A DNA stretch of 64,000 bases, from assembly GCA_014380365.1 (NCBI GenBank), contig JACMJZ010000029.1, positions 186,001 through 250,000 of the forward strand. The letters are read 5' to 3'. Under the pieces are notes generated by a model that saw nothing but the letters and a program-made list of their open reading frames with translations, had not been told where the DNA came from and did no database searches. Below are positions 25,299 to 33,166 of the stretch, in pieces; position 1 is the first letter of the stretch; each line of letters opens with the position of its first letter. A program made the position numbers and the translations under genes. Origin of the DNA: Pyrinomonadaceae bacterium. Lineage in GTDB: Bacteria > Acidobacteriota > Blastocatellia > Pyrinomonadales > Pyrinomonadaceae.

Positions 25299-27557
25299 AT
25301 GGTTTCATCTCGTCTCCACTTCGCTCTCAGCGCCCTGATGCTTGCCGCGCTGTTGACCATTTCATCATCCAGCGCTTTTCCGCAAAGTCGCAACAGGGCC
25401 TTGGACGCTTCCTTCTCGGCTGACGCGATTCCGAAAAATACTCTGCTCCGCATCGTGCGTGCCGAAGATGAACGTCGCTGGGATGGCGACCTGCGAAGTT
25501 TGTTGTCCGACCGTAATGCTGCTGTGCGTAAGCGAGCCGCGCTCGCCGCCGGGCGAATCGGCAATGAAACCTCCGTTGCGGATCTAGTTGTTTTGTTCCG
25601 TCAGGATCGGGAAAGGGACGTGCGCGAAATGGCCGCGTTTGCCCTCGGCGAAGTCGAATCTGCTTTAGGGGCCGACGCGTTGCTCGCAACCTTGAAGGAG
25701 TCTGAAGATCCTCCTTTGCGCGCCCGAGCTATCGAAGCGCTGGGCAAGATCGCCGCCGCGTTGCCAAAGGAACAGGAAGTGCGCTCGCGGGAGTTGGGCG
25801 GTGTAATTCTTGAAGCCTTGAGCCTCGAAGGAAGCCGGCGTTCCGCTGCGGATGAGTTGATGGTGCTACTGGGATTAACGGCCGTGCTACGCGCCAAACC
25901 CGCCAACGCCGGACCGGTCGTTGCCCGGTTTTCTCATTACTCCGATCCACGCATTCGCGCCGACGTCGGGAACACGCTCGCGCGCCTCAAACTGAAGGAC
26001 GAAAACGTTTACTTGCGCAAACTTCTGCTGACCGATCCGGACCCAGTGGTGCGCGCCAACGCCGCCCGCGTGCTGGGTGCGACGGAAGACAAATCTTCTT
26101 TCGAGGCGCTGTTGAATCGAGCCTTGAAGGATCAGGATTCGCGGGTGCGCGTCAGCGCGATAAGAGCTCTGGCTTCGTTAAGAGATGCGCCTGCTACTGT
26201 TCCGCTCCTCCAACGCGGCGCCACTCTGCTCCTCGCCGCAACCAGTGAAGCGAAAGATACGCCACGCGTCCATCAAGGCGAAGTCAATGAATTACTCGAG
26301 ATAGCTTCGGCGCTAGGACGTCTCAGGCAAAACTCGAACGACTCCCGCACATATCAATGGCTGCTAGAAATTCGACCGGTCACGGGTATTGCGCCCGAGG
26401 TGGAAATCGCCCTGGCGCGGATTAGCCCGGGCAACTATCTGTCTGGAGTACTGACTCCCGCTCAGGAATCTATGCTAACTGATTGGCGGGCAGCCTCCAG
26501 CTTCGCTCAGGCATTGGGCGAAATGGCAGCCCTCGCTCCTGGCTCAAGGCAAAATCTCGCTCCTGGCTCAAAGGAAAACAATGAGATTCGCGGAGACGCC
26601 CAGAAGATATTGCGTGCAATGCTCGACTACCGAAACTCCGGCCTCACTATCAACACCCTGGTTGCGGTTCATTCCGAATACGCCGTCCCCGATGTGCTCC
26701 GAGCTTTTGCTGCCTTCAAGCCAAAAGACCTGTCTGAGGTGTTGCGCCAACATTTGAAAGAATCCGATGTGATCATTCGCGCCACTGCGGCCGAACTGCT
26801 GGGTGAGCTGCCCCTGGATTCAACCAACACCGAAGTACTCCGCGACGCCTTGAAGGTAGCCCTGCAAGACAAAGAGTTAAACGACGCCGCCCTGGCTATT
26901 ATCGATGCGCTTGCAAAACAGAAAAACAGAAACGCTAACCTCGCGATGATGCCGGCGTTGGATTCATCGGATCACTTGATTCGACGCAAGGCCGTCGCTT
27001 CCTTGAGAACAACCGGCGCGGGCGACTTCTCGGCGCGCATCGGCACTGTCCAGACGCGCAATACCACCGCCGACTACGAGCGTGCCATTGCACGAATTGG
27101 TAAGAGCGTCCAGGCGGTCGTCTTGACCAGCAAGGGTTCATTCACAATTGAACTCTTGCCGGAAGAGGCCCCGCTGAACGTGGACAACTTCGTCCAGCTT
27201 GCCAAGCGCGGCTACTTCAACGGCATCACTTTTCACCGTGTCGTTCCAAACTTCGTCATTCAGGGCGGCGATCCGCGCGGCGACGGAAACGGCGGTCCTG
27301 GTTATTCAATTCGTTGCGAAATCAATGAAGTGCCCTACGAACGCGGCGCAGTCGGGATGGCGCTTTCAGGAAAAGACACTGGCGGCTCGCAATGGTTTGT
27401 GACTCATGCGCCCCAGCCACACCTCGATGGCGGCTACACGGTGTTCGGTAATGTGGTAGCGGGCATGAGCGACGTGGACAATATCGTCAGGGGCGATGTC
27501 ATTCGTTCAATTTCAGTTAGGGAAACTAGTCGCCGTCTCCCAGTACGTCGCCGGTAG
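25299..27557 (+). CDS. Secreted HEAT-repeat protein with C-terminal cyclophilin peptidyl-prolyl isomerase
   Basis: 752 aa from the ATG at 25299, which gives a normal signal peptide (1-29); an ATG at 25266 adds 11 polar residues. Residues about 60-600 are HEAT-type helical pairs (VRKRAALAAGRIGNETSVADL, VRANAARVLGATEDKSSFEAL). The last 150 residues are cyclophilin: FHRVVPNFVIQGGDPRGDG, GSQWFVTH and LDGGYTVFG carry the active-site Arg, Phe, Gln and His. I infer an extracytoplasmic folding factor whose repeats bind clients. A short duplicated stretch (LAPGSRQNLAPGSK) lies in the middle. Confidence 0.9.
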   Translation: MVSSRLHFALSALMLAALLTISSSSAFPQSRNRALDASFSADAIPKNTLLRIVRAEDERRWDGDLRSLLSDRNAAVRKRAALAAGRIGNETSVADLVVLFRQDRERDVREMAAFALGEVESALGADALLATLKESEDPPLRARAIEALGKIAAALPKEQEVRSRELGGVILEALSLEGSRRSAADELMVLLGLTAVLRAKPANAGPVVARFSHYSDPRIRADVGNTLARLKLKDENVYLRKLLLTDPDPVVRANAARVLGATEDKSSFEALLNRALKDQDSRVRVSAIRALASLRDAPATVPLLQRGATLLLAATSEAKDTPRVHQGEVNELLEIASALGRLRQNSNDSRTYQWLLEIRPVTGIAPEVEIALARISPGNYLSGVLTPAQESMLTDWRAASSFAQALGEMAALAPGSRQNLAPGSKENNEIRGDAQKILRAMLDYRNSGLTINTLVAVHSEYAVPDVLRAFAAFKPKDLSEVLRQHLKESDVIIRATAAELLGELPLDSTNTEVLRDALKVALQDKELNDAALAIIDALAKQKNRNANLAMMPALDSSDHLIRRKAVASLRTTGAGDFSARIGTVQTRNTTADYERAIARIGKSVQAVVLTSKGSFTIELLPEEAPLNVDNFVQLAKRGYFNGITFHRVVPNFVIQGGDPRGDGNGGPGYSIRCEINEVPYERGAVGMALSGKDTGGSQWFVTHAPQPHLDGGYTVFGNVVAGMSDVDNIVRGDVIRSISVRETSRRLPVRRR

Positions 27558-27564
27558 TGCTGTG

Positions 27565-27640
27565 ACCAGAAAACGATCAACAAAATCACACGAGCTAACA
27601 CGAAGTCTTTTTCGTGTCCTTTCGTGGAATTTCGTGGGTC
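27565..27640. repeat. TTTCGTG-type repeat at the junction of two genes
   Basis: CACACGAGCTAACACGAAG faces TTTCGTGTCCTTTCGTGGAA, an imperfect inverted pair like other dispersed elements here. It lies between the cyclophilin stop and the likely GTG start of the M1-like gene. Confidence 0.55.
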
Positions 27641-29397
27641 GGTTCCTCATCATCGGTGCTGTCCTGGTGCTGGCAATAGGAGTGGTTAGCGCGCACCCCC
27701 GCAAAGGGACGACGGACCGCAACCGCTACGAGATCAAACTTACGCTCAATTTCGATGAGCGTTCATACACCGGTTCGGAACGCGTGCGCTGGGTCAATCG
27801 CAGCGATCAGTCGTCCTCCTTTCTTTACTTTCATCTCTATTCCAACTTGCGCGTTAACACGCCCGGCGCTGCCCTTAACACGATCTCCCAGCCCGCGGAC
27901 CCTGAGGAACCTCGCATTCAGATCACGGAAGTTCGATCCGCCGCCAGCAATACACCGCTGGTGTTCTCGATCGACGATCAGGGTACAACTCTGCGCGTTA
28001 ATCTGCGTGAAGCCGTTCCCGCAGGTCAATCAGCCGAGGTTGTAGTTGCGTTTAAGGGCAGTGTGCCCGAAGTCGATCCCGACGAAACCAGTCTGACTGC
28101 GCACGTCGTGAAGCAAGTCAGCTCAGCTCTGCGCGACGAACGGGAAATGCGGCGAGCACGGGATCTAAACTTTCGCTGTCGCGGTGTGATGTTGCTCGGC
28201 ACCTCCTATCCCGTGCTCGCGGTGCACGACGGGGACGAATGGGTGCGCAAAGTAGAACCTGGAGTCGGTGACCTGGTTTTCAATGAGGTCGCGGATTACG
28301 ACGTAAAGATTACGGTTGATGAAGGCGTTTCTGTGTTCACCTCCGCCCCCGCGTTGGGTAACGCTGTGCGCGAGCCTGAGAACCGGCCCGCTCAGTTCGC
28401 AACGAGCTTTTCAGCAAGTAGTCTACGAGATTTTGCGATTGTAGCCGGCCGCAACCTGCGTTCTGAACAACTACAGGTCGGAGACACAACCGTCAGATCC
28501 ATTTTCGTTCCGGAGCACGAGCGAATGGGCAAGCGGGTGCTGGGAATGGCCGGCGATTCATTGCGCGTTTTCACAGCCAAGTTTGGACCCCTGCCGCTCA
28601 AGACGATCAACATCGCGGAAGTCCCATTGGTTGCTGGTCTCGGCAGTACTGAATTCGCGGGACTCAGCGTCATTGCCAGCGCCTTCTATGTTGATTTCGA
28701 TTCGCCCTCCATGCGCAATCTTCCGGGGCTTATTCGCGAGCAGCGTCCGGCGGTGGAAGAGAGTCTTGAATGGAGCGTGGCACATCTGATTGCCCATCAA
28801 TGGTGGGGTGCGGCTGTGGGTAACGATCCGGCGCGAGAGCCGGTGTTGGACGAGGCGCTGGCAAGCTGGTCGGCGTTGCAGTATTTCATGGAGCTCTACG
28901 GCGAAAACAAAACAGCGGCCGTGCTCGAAGATCAGTTACGAGGAGTTTACCGCGTCTATCGTACGCTGGGCGGCGACGACATGGATGCGAACCGTCCCTC
29001 TCGAGACTACAAAAACACTTTTCAGTACACGGCTGTGGTCACGTCGAAGGGCGCGCTGATGTTCGTTCAGTTGCAGCGGGTTCTGGGCGATGAAAAATTG
29101 CTGGTGGCTCTGCGCAACTATTATCAGGCAAATCTCTTCGAGATAGCTCAACTCAATGACCTGCGAGGGGCGTTGATTGCCGAAGCTCCTGTCGAACAAA
29201 GGAGAGTAATCACGCGTACCTTCGATCGCTGGTTGGCGAGCAGGAAAGGCGATGAAGACATTGCTAAACCCGACCAGGAGCTGGCCACGTCGCTGGGACT
29301 GCCGACCAAGCCGCCACAAAAAGGTGACCGTAGCCCACTAAACGCTTTTGCGCGCCTGGGAAAATTCTTTTGGCAGCAGATGACGCGAATCCGCTGA
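27634..29397 (+). CDS. M1 aminopeptidase-like protein lacking the catalytic glutamate
   Basis: 587 aa from a GTG at 27634 that starts a signal peptide (VGRFLIIGAVLVLAIGVVSA). An ATG at 27496 is in frame but overlaps the previous gene by 62 bp and runs through a repeat. The N-terminal half has the M1 beta-sandwich look (YTGSERVRWVN). The zinc site reads HLIAHQWWG followed by DEALASW: both His and the downstream Glu are kept, but HExxH has become HLxxH, and no GAMEN motif is seen. The reading CAT CTG ATT GCC CAT is unambiguous. Either a pseudo-enzyme or a different chemistry. Confidence 0.82.
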   Translation: MGRFLIIGAVLVLAIGVVSAHPRKGTTDRNRYEIKLTLNFDERSYTGSERVRWVNRSDQSSSFLYFHLYSNLRVNTPGAALNTISQPADPEEPRIQITEVRSAASNTPLVFSIDDQGTTLRVNLREAVPAGQSAEVVVAFKGSVPEVDPDETSLTAHVVKQVSSALRDEREMRRARDLNFRCRGVMLLGTSYPVLAVHDGDEWVRKVEPGVGDLVFNEVADYDVKITVDEGVSVFTSAPALGNAVREPENRPAQFATSFSASSLRDFAIVAGRNLRSEQLQVGDTTVRSIFVPEHERMGKRVLGMAGDSLRVFTAKFGPLPLKTINIAEVPLVAGLGSTEFAGLSVIASAFYVDFDSPSMRNLPGLIREQRPAVEESLEWSVAHLIAHQWWGAAVGNDPAREPVLDEALASWSALQYFMELYGENKTAAVLEDQLRGVYRVYRTLGGDDMDANRPSRDYKNTFQYTAVVTSKGALMFVQLQRVLGDEKLLVALRNYYQANLFEIAQLNDLRGALIAEAPVEQRRVITRTFDRWLASRKGDEDIAKPDQELATSLGLPTKPPQKGDRSPLNAFARLGKFFWQQMTRIR

Positions 29398-29434
29398 AGG
29401 GTCTCGTGCGGCTTGGCCGCAACTTTTAGAAGCG

Positions 29435-29977
29435 ATGGAAAAGCCTTACAGAGTCGACGAGCGAAAACGCCCTAGCCAAATGCTGGATCGACGAGAACGA
29501 TCGGTAAAGATCGACGAAAGTCTCGAACGCCTGAGTTGGCTGATGGACGACCTGATCAAGATTCCCGGGTTGAATTGGCGACTTGGACTGGACGCACTCG
29601 TGGGTCTCATCCCTGGTTTTGGAGATACTGCGACCACGCTCGTGTCGTTTTACATTCTGGCTGCGTCGGTGCGTTATGGAGTGCCGAAAATAACGATGCT
29701 CAGGATGGGCCTGAACCTCGGTATTGATTATGTGGTGGGCTCGCTGCCTTTGGTTGGAGATCTCTTCGACGCCTGGTGGAAATCGAATCAGCGAAACGTT
29801 ACTTTGCTGAGCGAGCGCGCCACCGTTTCTGCCAGCGAAGTGCGGCAAGGCAAGTTAAGCGATTGGCTTTTTGTCGGGTTGATAATGCTCTTGCTGGCTG
29901 GCTTGGCCGTGGGCGCGGCGGTGGTGAGCATTTACCTGCTGCTGCTTATCGCGAATCAACTATCAACCGTCTTCTGA
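29435..29977 (+). CDS. DUF4112 family membrane protein
   Basis: 180 aa. The domain core IPGLNWRLGLDALVGLIPGFGDTATTLVSFYI followed by GLNLGIDYVVGSLPLVGDLFDAWWKSN is the DUF4112 pattern, with two membrane-inserting segments; a third lies at 147-172. Function is not known for the family. It follows the M1-like gene by 37 bp and may be cotranscribed. Confidence 0.88.
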   Translation: MEKPYRVDERKRPSQMLDRRERSVKIDESLERLSWLMDDLIKIPGLNWRLGLDALVGLIPGFGDTATTLVSFYILAASVRYGVPKITMLRMGLNLGIDYVVGSLPLVGDLFDAWWKSNQRNVTLLSERATVSASEVRQGKLSDWLFVGLIMLLLAGLAVGAAVVSIYLLLLIANQLSTVF

Positions 29978-29990
29978 GTGCCATTCGATC

Positions 29991-30125
29991 AGCGGGGGCA
30001 AGCCCACCTTCCCAACCTGGAGACTTCGATCAGACATTCCCAAATGTTGGTGGAGAGACTTTCAGTCTGGTTCTCACGTTCAACTGTAAACAGCTCTGAG
30101 TTGGGAAGGCGGGCTTGCCCCCGCT
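29991..30125. repeat. Palindromic intergenic element, GGGGGCAAGCCC type
   Basis: Ends AGCGGGGGCAAGCCCACCTT and AAGGCGGGCTTGCCCCCGCT are inverted copies 135 bp apart outside to outside. Same type as 46951-47087. It lies between two convergent genes and ends 8 bp before the stop of the thioredoxin-like gene. Confidence 0.92.
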
Positions 30126-30132
30126 CTGTGCC

Positions 30133-30612
30133 CTATGAAGCTGCGGTCAACTGAGTCTGATTCATCACGCGATCGAGAGTCGCCTTAAGCAAATCCAAAC
30201 CGCGTTCACCAGCCGCAAAACTGCGCAGCTTTCCCTCGGCGTCGAAAAGATAGTAGGCCGGCACATAGCCCTGCTCGTTCTGAAAGGCGTCTTTTAACTT
30301 GTGCTCATTATCAATCGCGCAGGGCTCCGTCATGTTGATGGTGCTGATCATCGCGCGCACGCCTTCGATGTCAGTATCTGCCTCGTAGCGAGGCATGTGG
30401 ACGGCAATCACGCGTAGGCCCTGCTCTTTCAGTCCCTCACGCCACTCCGTAATTCGCGGCATGCTTTCTTTACAAGTCCCGCAGCTGATCGACCAAAAAT
30501 GCACCAGCGTCGGATGCCCTAAAGCTTCGCTTTCAGCATGAGCTTGCGTTGCGCCAAACCACTCGGTGGCGCCGTCAAGCGAAGGCATCGGTGTTCCAAT
30601 TCTCATTCCCAT
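30133..30612 (-). CDS. Thioredoxin-fold protein (TlpA/redoxin-like)
   Basis: 159 aa, no signal peptide. The active site CGTC at 44-47 (SISCGTCKESMPRI) sits after a beta strand as in TlpA/ResA proteins. The rest follows the redoxin fold (AYYLFDAEGKLRSFAAGE). It is likely a cytoplasmic thiol reductant. Same strand as and downstream of the peroxiredoxin and Fur-type genes, so I infer a role in reducing the peroxiredoxin or other oxidised thiols. Confidence 0.85.
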   Translation of the reverse strand: MGMRIGTPMPSLDGATEWFGATQAHAESEALGHPTLVHFWSISCGTCKESMPRITEWREGLKEQGLRVIAVHMPRYEADTDIEGVRAMISTINMTEPCAIDNEHKLKDAFQNEQGYVPAYYLFDAEGKLRSFAAGERGLDLLKATLDRVMNQTQLTAAS

Positions 30613-30630
30613 AGTTTTAATCCGACCGGC

Positions 30631-30688
30631 GACGGACGACCGGTGACCGATGAAATCTTCCTCGATCTTCGGTCGCCAGTCGTCCGTC
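30631..30688. repeat. Inverted repeat between redox genes
   Basis: GACGGACGACCGGTGACCGA and TCGGTCGCCAGTCGTCCGTC pair almost perfectly around an 18-nt loop. It separates the thioredoxin-like gene from the peroxiredoxin gene and could attenuate or process their shared message. Confidence 0.85.
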
Positions 30689-30699
30689 CTCTGTCGTTC

Positions 30700-31269
30700 T
30701 TACGCATTCAACGTTTTCTGACCCGGCTTCCATTCCGCCTGGCAGAGTCCGCCAGTCTGCAACGCCTGGATGACGCGCAGCGTCTCCTCGGCCGAGCGTC
30801 CTATGTTTAGATCGTGAACGACCTTGTAACGCAGGATCCCTTCCGGATCGATAATGAAAAGTCCACGCAGCGCGATACCTCGATCTTCAATCAGCACGCC
30901 ATAGTCGCGCGAGACAGTCTTGGTTGCGTCAGCGGCCAACGGATATACCAATCCTTCCACACCGCCTTTGTCGCGTGGCGTCTTAATCCAGGCGCGATGC
31001 GAGAAAACCGAGTCGGTCGAGACACCGATGATGTCGGCGCCAATACCCTGAAACTCCTCATAACGATCGCTGAATGCGGTCAGCTCCGTGGGACAAACGA
31101 AAGTGAAATCCAACGGATAGAACAAAAGCACCAGCCATCGTCCCTTGTAATCTTCAAGCTTTACACCCTCGTTCAGTTTCTCAATATTCTTGGTTGAGGC
31201 CATATCGAAATCCGGCGCGGGCTGGCCCACCATCGCCCTCTCTGCTGCTGTTGCTGTTGCTGCTGTCAT
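30700..31269 (-). CDS. Typical 2-Cys peroxiredoxin (AhpC/TSA family)
   Basis: 189 aa. The peroxidatic cysteine is C59 in FTFVCPTE; the resolving cysteine is C176 in GGLCQAEWKPG. Arg in the active site and the C-terminal tail fit the AhpC/Prx1 type, which reduces hydrogen peroxide and organic peroxides. It lies 25 bp after a Fur/PerR-type gene, the usual arrangement for peroxide-controlled expression. Confidence 0.94.
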   Translation of the reverse strand: MTAATATAAERAMVGQPAPDFDMASTKNIEKLNEGVKLEDYKGRWLVLLFYPLDFTFVCPTELTAFSDRYEEFQGIGADIIGVSTDSVFSHRAWIKTPRDKGGVEGLVYPLAADATKTVSRDYGVLIEDRGIALRGLFIIDPEGILRYKVVHDLNIGRSAEETLRVIQALQTGGLCQAEWKPGQKTLNA

Positions 31270-31294
31270 GAATCCTCCGTTTTGGTTAATGATT

Positions 31295-31795
31295 TTAAGC
31301 CTTAGGTCCGGCTTTTCGCTGTCTTACTTTTCTGTCTGCTCTCGCTTTGAGACTGAGGCTGTCGGCCCCGGCCGTGGCGTCTGGCTCCAGACAATCAGGA
31401 CAAATGCCCCTGAGTGTCAGGTGAACTGACGCCGGCTGAAATTTTGACCTGCGTGCGGCTGCCCGCATCAAGTCCGCTGCCTGTGGCAACTCGAAATCGA
31501 CGAGTTTGCCGCAACAATTACAGATTGCATGATCGTGTCGACCAGTCTCTCGATCGTAACGGCTGGCGCTATCGCCAAATTTAATCTCGAGCACGAGTCC
31601 GGCCTCTTTCAAGAACCGAAGCGAGTTATAGACGGTTGCATAGCTAATCCCCGGCAAGCTCAAGCTCGCCGCCTGAAAGATTTCGTTCGCGGTGGGATGA
31701 TCTTCCCGGCCGCGAATCACTGTCAGAATCGCCTCACGCTGGCGCGTTAGGTTTACCTCAGGTTTTGATTCTTTGGTTCCTGCCGACTTAGCCAT
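31295..31795 (-). CDS. Fur family regulator, PerR-like
   Basis: 166 aa. The winged helix (8-75) is followed by the dimer domain with HDHAICNCCGKLVDF (H87, H89, C92, C95) and CPDC (C132, C135), which form the structural zinc site. Position before the peroxiredoxin suggests a PerR-type peroxide sensor; the sequence alone does not exclude Fur or Zur. The C-terminal tail (140-166) is a basic, low-complexity extension. Confidence 0.9.
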   Translation of the reverse strand: MAKSAGTKESKPEVNLTRQREAILTVIRGREDHPTANEIFQAASLSLPGISYATVYNSLRFLKEAGLVLEIKFGDSASRYDRETGRHDHAICNCCGKLVDFELPQAADLMRAAARRSKFQPASVHLTLRGICPDCLEPDATAGADSLSLKARADRKVRQRKAGPKA

Positions 31796-31837
31796 GGACT
31801 TAGACTAATTCTAAATTGGGGGACTTGTCAACTCGCC

Positions 31838-31895
31838 AGGACAGGCATTCCTGCCTGTCTGTTTAATGTCGGAGAGGGACAGGTATGCCTGTCCT
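31838..31895. repeat. Palindromic intergenic element, ACAGGCA type
   Basis: AGGACAGGCATTCCTGCCTG and its inverted partner GACAGGTATGCCTGTCCT. The left half is itself a hairpin ACAGGCA-TTCC-TGCCTGT. It lies between the Fur-type gene start and the SDR gene end. Confidence 0.88.
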
Positions 31896-32967
31896 ACTTC
31901 AGCACGGGATGGCGGGCGGCGTAGTCGACGATGGCGCCGACGTAGCTCCGGAAAGCCGGGCAGGAGATCCCGCGTGGCTCGAGTAAGGTTCTGGCCTGGG
32001 CCGTATCGTATGCCTGCTTTAGGAAAAAATAAGGGACTCCAGTGTGTGGTAAACCAGTAAGCTTTGGCGAGACCGACATCATGAGCGACGACTCCACGAG
32101 GGATGCGGGAAGCGTCAGCAGCGCTTCTCTGCCGGCGAGCGTGCGCGCGATTTCGTTGAAGAGTTCCTGAGTTGTCAACGGAGCTGGGTCGGCAAGTTGA
32201 ACTATCTTGCCAATTGCCAGCGGATCCCGCGCCAGCGCCGCCATTGCGTTCACGACAAAATCAACCGGAACAAGATTCAAGCTAACCGCGCTATTCCCGA
32301 TGTTGAATGCTGAAAGCAGAGCGGGCCATTTCAGCAGGTAGCGGATTAAATAATAGATGCCGTCATACTTCACCGTTTCACCAGTCCTGGAATCGCCGCA
32401 CACAACCGAGGGGCGATGAATCGTGATTGGCAACTCCGACTTCAGCTCGTCCACTTCAACCTCAGCCAGGTATTTAGTTTCTTCGTAGTAATTGCGGAAA
32501 CCGGCGGCGTGTCGAAGCTCGTTCTCGAAAATAACGCCGGTGCGTTTTCCGGCGACGTAACAAGTCGAAACATAGTGATAATGGCGCAAGCGCGGCAACG
32601 AACGAGCAAACTGGTTAACGTTGCGCGTGCCTTCCACATTCACGCGCATGCCGACTTCACGAGTGACTGCCAGGTCGTAGATGGCGGCGAGATGAAAGAC
32701 GGTTGTCGTTTCGGCGCGAGCGCGCTCGATGTCCCTCTCAGACATTCCGAGGTTAGGTTGTGTGATGTCACCCTGTAGGACGCGAAAATCGGATATCGGC
32801 TTATTCGCTTCTTCGGCAATTCTTATTAACTCCGCCTCAGCGCGCTTGGCGAAGACTGGCTGCACGAGCAAGAGGTAACGGCCACTTTCCCTCGCCAAAC
32901 GCCGGAGCAGGCGGCTCGCAATGAAACCGGGAAAGCCCGTGAGAAAAACTGTTTCGTCTGTAGCCAT
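31894..32967 (-). CDS. NAD-dependent epimerase/SDR, fatty acyl-CoA reductase-like
   Basis: 357 aa. The cofactor loop reads TGFPGFIASRLLRRL (10-24), a TGxxGFxG-type Rossmann motif. The active-site YxxxK is YYEETK, after the Ser-containing VSTCYVAGKR. The overall layout matches extended SDRs of the NAD_binding_4/male-sterility type that reduce acyl or carboxyl groups. The substrate is not evident. The gene stands alone between two palindromic elements. Confidence 0.82.
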   Translation of the reverse strand: MATDETVFLTGFPGFIASRLLRRLARESGRYLLLVQPVFAKRAEAELIRIAEEANKPISDFRVLQGDITQPNLGMSERDIERARAETTTVFHLAAIYDLAVTREVGMRVNVEGTRNVNQFARSLPRLRHYHYVSTCYVAGKRTGVIFENELRHAAGFRNYYEETKYLAEVEVDELKSELPITIHRPSVVCGDSRTGETVKYDGIYYLIRYLLKWPALLSAFNIGNSAVSLNLVPVDFVVNAMAALARDPLAIGKIVQLADPAPLTTQELFNEIARTLAGREALLTLPASLVESSLMMSVSPKLTGLPHTGVPYFFLKQAYDTAQARTLLEPRGISCPAFRSYVGAIVDYAARHPVLK

Positions 32968-32982
32968 AAGGCGCGCCCGGGT

Positions 32983-33090
32983 CGGACAGGCATTCCCCGG
33001 GGTCCCCAGCAGGGCACCCCCGCTGGGTGGTCAGGCCTGTCCACCATTCATTTCGCAATCCAAAAGGATAGACAAGAATGTCTGTCCTAC
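32983..33090. repeat. Palindromic intergenic element, GGACAGGCATTC type
   Basis: CGGACAGGCATTCC at one end mirrors GACAAGAATGTCTGTCC at the other. Two further hairpin-like segments lie inside (CCAGCAGGG...CCCGCTGGG). It occupies the divergent promoter region between the SDR and 5'-nucleotidase genes. Confidence 0.75.
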
Positions 33091-33166
33091 TCCAGTATCG
33101 CTTCGATTCTCGGGCCGAGTATAATTCACGCGCCGAGCGTCGCATACCAATCAATCAGGAGAAAAC

